DNA of 64,000 nt, taken from contig OW386289.2 in assembly GCA_936432065.2 (NCBI GenBank), positions 89,091,736 to 89,155,735 on the forward strand. The letters run 5' to 3'. This document shows, in pieces, positions 56,640 to 64,000 of the stretch (within the stretch, counting starts at the first letter, position 1; the number at the start of each line of letters is the position of its first letter). The stretch is from Rutpela maculata. Lineage: Eukaryota; Arthropoda; Insecta; Coleoptera; Cerambycidae. The translations under genes and the position numbers were made by a program. The notes under the pieces are model-generated. The model was not told where the DNA came from. It saw only the letters and a list, made by a program, of their open reading frames with translations, and ran no database searches.

Positions 56640-57965
56640 GTAATAAGCAGTTTGGCTTCAGAGAAACTAAGTCTACTCAAGATGCCATAGTATATTTGGC
56701 TTCAAGAATTTATAATGACCTTGATGATAGTAAACCAATACCCTGCTTCTTTGTAGACTTGGCTGAGGCCTTTGACTGTGTCTGTCATTCGGAATTGCTA
56801 AAAACTCTCGAAGAAATTGGCATAAGCGGAGAAAATTGTGAACTCTTTAAATCTTATTTAACTGACAAGATGCAAAATGTAATGATATATTTAGTCAAAT
56901 GAAAGCAATTCAATATGGAGTGCCACAAGGTACTGTACTCGGACCAGTATTATTCAGCATATATATAAATAATCTACTTAAAATTAGTACTTGTGGAGAA
57001 ATTGTTTGCTTTGCTGACGACACGGCTATCCTGTACACTGCCGACTCATGAGATGATATACACATGGCTGAAAGGGATTTCAATAACATTAAATTATAGT
57101 TTGACTCGCGTTTGCTGATACCAAATATATCAAAAACCAAGTTCCTGCTATTTTCTACGAGTACTGTGTCTCTACCAACTTTAAGGCCACTTAAAATAGA
57201 ACTAGATAACTCAATGTTTGAAATACCCCCTACAAATGATATTACATATCTAGGACTACATATAGATCCATATCTAAAATGGAAACTGCACATAAACTAC
57301 GTCGTATAAAGGATTCGCTGTTTACTATCTAAATTTAAATACCTTGCAAGGTTTGCGGGAAGTCTCCCCAGTTTATATAAGTCCTTTTGTGACCGTTTCT
57401 CGTGGCAAAAGTAGAGCTAGAAAAGAATATCAAGTGCGTCATTCGACAGGTTGTCTCGGTGATTCTCCTGAATTTGACAAAGACATTTCTAATAATATTA
57501 GTCCCAAAGCTGGAGCAGATTACGGCAGATTTACGGATACAAAAAGTTTAATGACAGCATATTACGTCTTAGGGGAGAGCCAACTTAGATATGAAATAAT
57601 TGCTTGGGGTAGGGCGTATGACAATCATATAAAAAGTTTAGAAATCATACAAAGATGGATGTTAAAAGTAATATTTAAAAAGGGTATACTTACTATCACA
57701 GAATCACTGTTTCAATTGGTTGAAGCGTTAGATATAAGGCAATTATATATAAACCACTTAAAAATTAACAAACTAAAAGATACTGTTCAACACAGGCACG
57801 ATACACGGTACAAAGCAAAATCTTCAATAATAATACCTAAACCACAAAGAATCTTAATGGAAAGATCATTTCTGTTTATTGGACCTCACTTATATAATGA
57901 ACTACCTTTAAATCTAAAAATTTTAAAATTCCAAAAACTGTTTAAAAATAAGTTAAAAAAATAGT
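56640..57965 (+). pseudogene. Non-LTR reverse transcriptase (Jockey-type), broken
   Basis: The plus strand reads FGFRETKSTQDAIVYLASRI (56652), CFFVDLAEAFDCVCHSELL (56745), YGVPQGTVLGPVLFSIYINN (56913), IVCFADDTAILYTAD (57000; catalytic FADD), then ITYLGLHIDPYLKWKLH (57240). After an odd stretch at 57346-57535 the C-terminal part continues with KSLMTAYYVLGESQLRYEII, then IIQRWMLKVIFKKG and GPHLYNELPLNLKILKFQKL to a stop at 57964. Stops at 56900, 57049 and 57308 and frame changes show decay. A 3' region runs to an A-rich end near 58410 (AAAATAAAATAAAAAAAG). Confidence 0.85.
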
Positions 57966-58410
57966 TACGCAATACTTCTAAATTAAAGCTACTGGGAATT
58001 ATATGAATTTCAGCAATGTGTAATGTACCATATCAATTTTCACAGGGAAATTTACCTCCCACGCTTACATATCATATCTAAAAACACAACAAATAAATAA
58101 ATATATAGATCGTTCCTTCTTGCATTTTAATCTGTTTAAGTTTTATATATTTATATTTTATATTCATATTTAGATGTATAGAGTCATAAACCTATACTTA
58201 CCTTACGCCCCTAAAATGAATATAAAATAAATGTAATAAATAGATGCTGGAGGGATGGTATAAGAAAGCACAGACAAGACTTCTTTTGTGTCGTACCATC
58301 TCTACCATTTATTTACTACATTAAGATATTTAATTTTTTTCTGCGTTATAATATTATAATTTTTTTTATTTCTTTTACATATTTGTGTGTACTCTATTTT
58401 TTTGGTAAAA

Positions 58411-58589
58411 TAAAATAAAAAAAGACATTGTACTCTTGTTTTCAAAATTGTCAAAAGAAATAGAAAACGATTTAAAAAGTAATCTAATTTTACTTAGAGC
58501 TCCTTACCCAGCTGTCTCCTTTATATCAGACTCCACAGCCTTGATAAGGACTCCTTAGTATAGCTATCTGCTCTTGTTTTTTTCTCGCC
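58411..58589. other. Short spacer between non-LTR fragments
   Basis: AT-rich; nothing recognised. Confidence 0.4.
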
Positions 58590-59250
58590 AAGTAGTTGGA
58601 ATTTCGGTTAAAAAACAAACTACTTCAATTCCAAACATATCTGATGGTACTAATCTTGAAAATTCAGGATCTATTGTGAACACTTTTATCAGACACTTTT
58701 CATCAGCTTACATTAATAATACAGGCACACAAAATGCAGGCCACTTTTCACTTTTTTTTGTGTGTCTGTGGAATATATTTGCATAAGCGTTTTCTATAAA
58801 ATGGCGGAGGATCCGGTGATATTCATATATTACACAGGCGCACACACACACACACACACACACACAAAAAATAATCTGTTTCTGGGACTCCATTGGGCAA
58901 CTCCTTTGTAATTCGACGTGGGGAATACGAATCATGCGTTCATTTAGCTCCATCAAGGCCTCCAATCTGTTACGTTTACGTCGTCTTCTGGGATTCCACA
59001 GGGATCTGTTGTGGGTTCCCTATTTTTTTATTCTCTTTATTAATGACTCAGCTGTGAGTCACTATTGTATGCTGATGATGTAAAAATATTTAAGAACATA
59101 AATTCAATCTGTGATTGCGATATGCTTCAATCCGACCTTATCAAACTTGGAAATTGGTGCCTTATAAATAAATTACCATTAAGTAATTTGCTCCTAACAT
59201 AGTCACATTATATGTCCATTAAAATGGATAGATGAACATCACATCCCATA
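58590..59250 (+). pseudogene. Second non-LTR RT fossil with internal repeat debris
   Basis: At 58600-58730 the plus strand reads KKQTTSIPNISDGTNLENSG and SIVNTFIRHFSSAY, typical of the linker before the reverse transcriptase. A copy of the tandem-unit remnant (58735-58760) and a (CA)n tract (58838-58866) follow. At 58965 the protein resumes with FTSSGIPQGSVVGS, then YADDVKIFKNINSICDCDML (59068; catalytic YADD) and LIKLGNWCLINKLPLSN. Much of the domain between linker and PQG motif is missing. Confidence 0.8.
58838..58866. repeat. (CA)n microsatellite
   Basis: About 14 CA units followed by an A run. Confidence 0.95.
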
Positions 59251-59814
59251 GGCAACAGAGGCGGGTATGTGTAGAAGGGAAAATGTAAAATATTGTACCT
59301 ATTTTATGTGATAATTATTGGTTAACTTCTAGGAATATTAACGCAGATTGAAAAAATACAATAGGTAAAGATGTTTTATTCAAGGGAAATATGCATTGGA
59401 AGGATATTATTTATAATATTATTATTAAAACTATAAACTGAACCTCATCATGTTACGACTATGACCTACTTACTTATGAAATGATCGATTTCTGCAAATG
59501 GCACAGCACTGTTGCATGTTGCACTAAATTGTCACTAAACTGTCTAAATATGAACAGAGAATATTATTTAGGTATTAGGCAAATCACAACTTAAAATAAA
59601 AAGACTTCTTCACCACATTTTGATCGAAAAACACTTATTAACATTAATGACTGATACTGTCAAAACTGTCAAACTGAGATTATGATAATCGAACTGAAGC
59701 CGACCGTGTACGAGCGGCAGCGAATACGCCGATGGGCCAATCAGCAACTTATGGGAAGAAGTGCCTTAGATTGGGAGTCTTTCGGGATCATAAAATTCAT
59801 GCCATTATGTATCT
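59251..59814. other. Non-coding stretch with a fragment of the triplicated unit
   Basis: GAGAATATTATTTAGGTATT with AGGCAAATCACAACTTA at 59556-59600 matches the outer edge of the unit at 36327. The rest is unassigned. Confidence 0.5.
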
Positions 59815-62800
59815 AGATATAAGTTCTTGGAGACAGTAAGCTTACTTTTATAGAAAGAATAAAATCATTAGTTTGTTCCTCAAATCGGTCACTAGGTTTC
59901 GTCATTAGAAATTCTCTGAGAGTCAACATGTACCATATTATTTAACACATTCGTTCAGTGGTGGCAGTGTCTCACCAGTAAAGCAGTAAATCTGAACCTA
60001 ACTCGTAATTTTGTAAACTGTATTATTTTTTACAAATTTATTCAACTGACGAAGTAGAGAATTCATTAACAAACCTAACTAACTAGGTACCTATTCTTAT
60101 ATGAGTATCTAGAGCCCTGCCTCATCAACTGATCATATCACGAGACTGTATTCGTGTGATCAAAATTCGAATATGCAAGTTTGGCTTGGGGTCCATGCTA
60201 GGAAACTATTATTTAGTCCAGGGAAATGAGTAAAAAAAGTACCGTATTCGGGACTGTGACTCATCCAGGCAGAGACCACGATTTTCAGGTAGTATAGGTG
60301 TCAATAAATGAAACCCATATAAAATCTGCGGTCAATTTTCTGCATATGTTTATTTACAGCCATTTTAATGCAAAAAAATGGAAAAAACGTGTTTTTTCAC
60401 ACTTTTTCACCTGCCAGTAAAAAGTAAACTATCTTACAGATAAATCAAATGAATCACCTTGTAGGAAATTAAAAAAGCTTTAAAATAGCGGTTGTTAAAT
60501 GTCGATATAGTTAATTGTTGCTAAGATAATTGCAAAATGCGGAATTTTATTCAATAAACAATATCTTGTGTAAAAAACAATCTACTGTTTTGTCCTTGCG
60601 TAAATAGTTGACTCTCATAGTGCTTAATATCTGGTAAAAATTTCAAATCGATTCGTCAAATAGTTTTTGCAAAATTGCATTAATTTATCCCAGAGACCTT
60701 TTTTTTGCAACCCCACCACGTCCAGAGAAATCAAAATACAATGATTCTACGGCTCCACCTGAAAGGGAAAGACTTGATTTACCAAAATGCTTTGTTAGAT
60801 ATCGAAAAAATAAATTTTCAGACCTGCAAAATGACGTTGCAAAAGAACTCAGATTTTTACCTTATAAACAAATAGAATAATTTTTTAACAATTGATTGTA
60901 GAGCATCGGTTTTTCGATATTTGAAAAGCTGATATTTTTACACGAATTTTGAAAAAAAAAAGAAGGTCCTAGGTCAATTTGGGGCAAAGTTAGCAATTTT
61001 TTTTCAAAAATTCATAGCTCCTTTGTTTATAATAATTAAGAAACGTAACAAGCGCCATTTTAAAGGGGAAGAGCTCAACTTTTAGTGTGTATGTGAATCG
61101 ACAAATATTCTGTATTATTATAAATTACAGCGTTATTTATATCGAACAATGTGTTTCTTTTCACACTTTACAAATTCTATTGTTTATAACCTAATATAAC
61201 AGTAATTTATATATTTAATTGTACACAAACCTTTCCTATAATTTTCAATAAGAATAATTCAAAAATTTTGATAATGTATAAAAATATTTTTTTGTAAAAT
61301 GTTTAAACAAATTACAGGTAATTATTACTCTCTTATTATTTTGGAGCAGATGTGTTGAACCATAGAAAGTTTCTACTGTATCATACAAACCATTATACAT
61401 GACAAACGCTGTCACTACATGTACATTCACACGCGTGTTGTATACTTCTACGAAGAAAGTAATGGTTTGTTTTATTATTTATTAATAATTATTAATACGC
61501 AAATTAATAAGAGCACTTTTCATAAATTGTATGGTAATTTTGCATTTGAAAAATATCTTAAAAATGTAAATTATATCGAATAGAGTGTTTTTATTTTATA
61601 AATTTGAAAAATTCAATTATTTATAACAATAAGATATATATTTACGTGTACATAAGCCTTTTCTACAACTTTCAACAAGAACAAAACAAAAAATTTGATA
61701 TTTTGCAAAAAAAAAAATTTTTTTTTAAATGTTTAAACAAATTACATTGTTAATATTAATGTTAATAGTTTAACAGATTGAATATTATTAACGTACGCAA
61801 AAAGGTACCCCAAATTGAAAAAAGAAACATCAAAATCGGTTAACAAACACCAAAGTTATGTCTTATGTGGTCAGTTTGAAGATGCTGTTTCAATTTTTGA
61901 ATGCGCGGATTTGAGGGTTCCCCCTCCACAACCTCCGAGCTAAGTTGATTCGAGCCTCATTTTAGAAGCTTTGCCAACAGTTTGAGAAAGTGCAATCATT
62001 GTCAAATTTTTTACACTAAAAGTTGAACTCTTCCCCTTTAAAATGGCGCTTGTTAAGTTTCTTAATTATTATAAACAAAGGAGCTATGAATTTTTGAAAA
62101 AAAATTGCTAACTTTGCCCCAAATTGACCTAGGACCTTCTTTTTTTTTTTTCAAAATTCGTGTAAAAATATCATCTTTTCAAATATCGAAAAACCGATGC
62201 TCTACAATCAATTGTTAAAAAATTATTCTATTTGTTTATAAGGTAAAAATCTGAGTTCTTTTGCAACGTCATTTTGCAGGTCTGAAAATTAATTTTTTCG
62301 ATATCTAACAAAGCATTTTGGTAAATCAAGTCTTTCCCTTTCAGGTGGAGGCCGTAGAATCATTGTATTTTGATTTCTCTGGACGTGGTGGGGTTGCAAA
62401 AGAAAGGTCTCTGGGATAAATTAATGCAATTTTGCAAAAACTATTTGACGAATCGATTTGAAATTTTTACCAGATATTAAGCACTATGAGAGTCAACTAT
62501 TTACGCAAGGACAAAACAGTAGATTGTTTTTTACACAAGATATTGTTTATTGAATAAAATTCCGCATTTTGCAATTATCTTAGCAACAATTAACTATATC
62601 GACATTTAACAACCGCCATTTTAAAGCTTTTTTAATTTCCTACAAGGTGATTCATTTGATTTATCTGTAAGATAGTTTACTTTTTACTGGCAGGTGAAAA
62701 AGTGTGAAAAAACACGTTTTTTCCATTTTTTTGCATTAAAATGGCTGTAAATAAACATATGCAGAAAATCGACCGCAGATTTTATATAGGTTTCATTTAT

Positions 62801-63090
62801 TGACACCTATACTACCTAAAAATCGTGGTCTCTGCCTGGATGAGTCACAGTCCCGGCCAAAACTTCATTTCCCTGGATTAATTGCCATTATTGAAAGTAT
62901 ACCAAGAAATATTTTTAAATATTTTCCTATTGACACATTTATCCATGTGTTGAACACAATGTGTTATTAAGACGCTTTAATTTCACACAACTTACAAGAA
63001 CGAAAAGATCGTAACAGTGTAATATTAAGTTTTCAAACAATCAGATTAGCTGTGTCGACTTTTTATAAAAAATTAAAGCTCACTTTTATA
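59815..63090 (+). pseudogene. Non-LTR RT C-terminal part, split by a giant palindrome
   Basis: At 59815-60215, in shifting frames, the plus strand gives KLTFIERIKSLVCSSNRSLG-like text, FVIRNSLRVNMYHII, then EYASLAWGP-like residues just before 60216. After the palindrome (60217-62877) the same domain resumes at 62882 with AIIESIPRNIFKYFPIDTFI and continues with DALISHNLQERKDRNSVILS to about 63050. IxSIQRxFLKY is the usual text after the SxxWxP motif in Jockey-type C-termini. The fossil is heavily decayed. Confidence 0.7.
60217..62877. mobile_element. Giant palindrome, 2.66 kb, TTAA-like flanks
   Basis: Arms of about 870 bp (60217-61089 and 62012-62877) are near-identical inverted copies. The ends are TCCAGGGAAATGA and its complement, flanked by TTAG (left) and TTAA (right). 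The loop of about 920 bp contains a direct repeat of about 190 bp (TTTATATCGAACAATGTGTT at 61136; a related copy at 61568). No transposase is visible. Removing it rejoins a non-LTR protein, which confirms that it is an insertion. CCCTGG-type ends and TTAA would fit a piggyBac-like non-autonomous element; this is inference. Confidence 0.85.
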
Positions 63091-63249
63091 TGAAATGTAT
63101 AGATATTTTAGTAAAATTGAACATAATATGGATATTTCTTACTGTACTGTCAATGAAATAAGGTCTAAATGGAGTAATTTATAGTAAACAGTTCACTAGT
63201 AGTTTTGTAAATATATTACATGTTTGTTATTGGGCTATCACCAAGTTTG

Positions 63250-63545
63250 AATTGGCAGAATTTTTCCGATGGAACTTTTATGTAGTCCACTAGTGGCGTT
63301 ATGTCGTGAAAACGTACGTAGAGATCTCTTAAGGAGATGTATCGCGAAAAATTTGAAATGGGGTTCAGCATATGTAAAGGCCGGTCTCACAATAACAGTG
63401 TAAATTAGTTTTTTATTTTGTCTGCTGAGTCTGCTATTCCTAGCCAGGAGCGGATACAGACTCCTAGACATAGAATAGACTGTCCGTACAGTTTGGTTAA
63501 CATGCCGGTCGAACGTCTGTCGTTTATCTAGTCAAAAACTAAAGA
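63250..63545 (-). pseudogene. Non-LTR RT thumb fragment (Jockey-type)
   Basis: Minus strand from about 63540: LDKRQTFDRHVNQTVRTVYS, SMSRSLYPLLARNSRLSR, then QNKKLIYTVIVRPAFTYAEP. The LDKRLTFxxHV...LYPLL...YxxxIRPxxTYA order is the region after the palm domain in Jockey-type elements. The following residues depart from the family, so it is truncated at about 63290. It is in the opposite orientation to the fossil at 59815-63090 and belongs to a different element. Confidence 0.8.
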
Positions 63546-64000
63546 ACAGCACCACCACCTGCCACATGAAACTATTTAAATTTTTACTTTATAAGCAACG
63601 ACTCACATTTCCACGATTGGGTATTATATTATAAAATATTGATTACTAAAATATATAAATACATATTAAAAGGAAATATCATTTCACACGATTTCTATTC
63701 AATTACAAAAAGATTAAAAAAGAAATTCAACCTTAAATAATTATTAACTTTTTTCTTTACTGGTCGAATTTTTCCAAACACTACCAACACTAACTTACAG
63801 TCCAATTTTCAATACAACTGGATTTTTCTTTCTTAAGTTATCGTGTTTACAAGAAACATACCGGACGGACGAACGTACAGACGGACATTTTGAAAGTTGT
63901 TAAAAATTCGTTCACTAACACAATATTATGAACATTTTTTTGTCTACTTGCGATATTTCTGGTTTGAAAATGTGCCGATCAAATGCAATGCGTTTATGTA
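63546..64000. other. Non-coding end of window
   Basis: AT-rich. CCGATCAAATGCA near 63975 also occurs at 1913, next to the tandem-repeat region, and could mark another dispersed repeat. Nothing else recognised. Confidence 0.4.

Overview
This window looks like AT-rich nuclear DNA from an insect with a large, repeat-laden genome. A beetle is my guess; nothing here proves the order. There is no bacterial-style gene layout. I see one convincing host feature, a single internal exon (35806-35915, + strand) with good splice signals. Most of the rest looks like intronic or intergenic DNA filled with old, broken and nested transposable elements. I made no database search; family names come from motifs read in translated frames.

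Layout. 1-3300: an 800-bp foldback and a ~130-bp tandem repeat. 3314-5835: a degenerate TIR element carrying a DUF7869-type pseudogene split by a (TA)n tract. 6775-10030: a 5S-rRNA-like SINE split by a 3.1-kb hAT-like transposon with a perfect 8-bp target duplication. 10905-13120: mariner and non-LTR fragments, the latter split by a palindrome carrying tRNA-like arms. 14950-17135: a reverse transcriptase/RNase H fragment among repeats. 17136-23100: mostly featureless. 23140-30145: inverted-repeat elements, several copies of a CTTCCAC-type repeat, and a TIR element packed with a minisatellite that changes direction. 33738-35280: a foldback carrying a piece of a transposon gene, then two Pol III-type SINEs. 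35806-35915: the exon. 36190-39890: a tandem repeat interrupted by a triplicated ~640-bp unit and an hAT-type MITE. 40385-46105: hairpins, a tRNA-like SINE and more foldbacks. 46205-48900: a Penelope-like GIY-YIG fragment split by a rearranged non-LTR insertion with a 22-bp target duplication. 49585-54380: a DDE_Tnp_4/SWIM-type element split by a deleted Ty3/gypsy copy. 54470-63545: non-LTR fragments, one split by a 2.66-kb palindrome.

Two themes link the parts. First, nesting: at least five broken elements can be read continuously across a younger insertion, which gives an order of events (hAT into 5S-SINE; foldback into RT; non-LTR into Penelope; Ty3 into DDE_Tnp_4; giant palindrome into RT). 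Second, palindromes: about a dozen inverted-repeat structures of 0.26-2.7 kb occur in 64 kb, and three of them share sequence with or carry pieces of the DDE_Tnp_4/SWIM family. No intact transposase or reverse transcriptase gene is visible, so these copies are likely dead or dependent on copies elsewhere.
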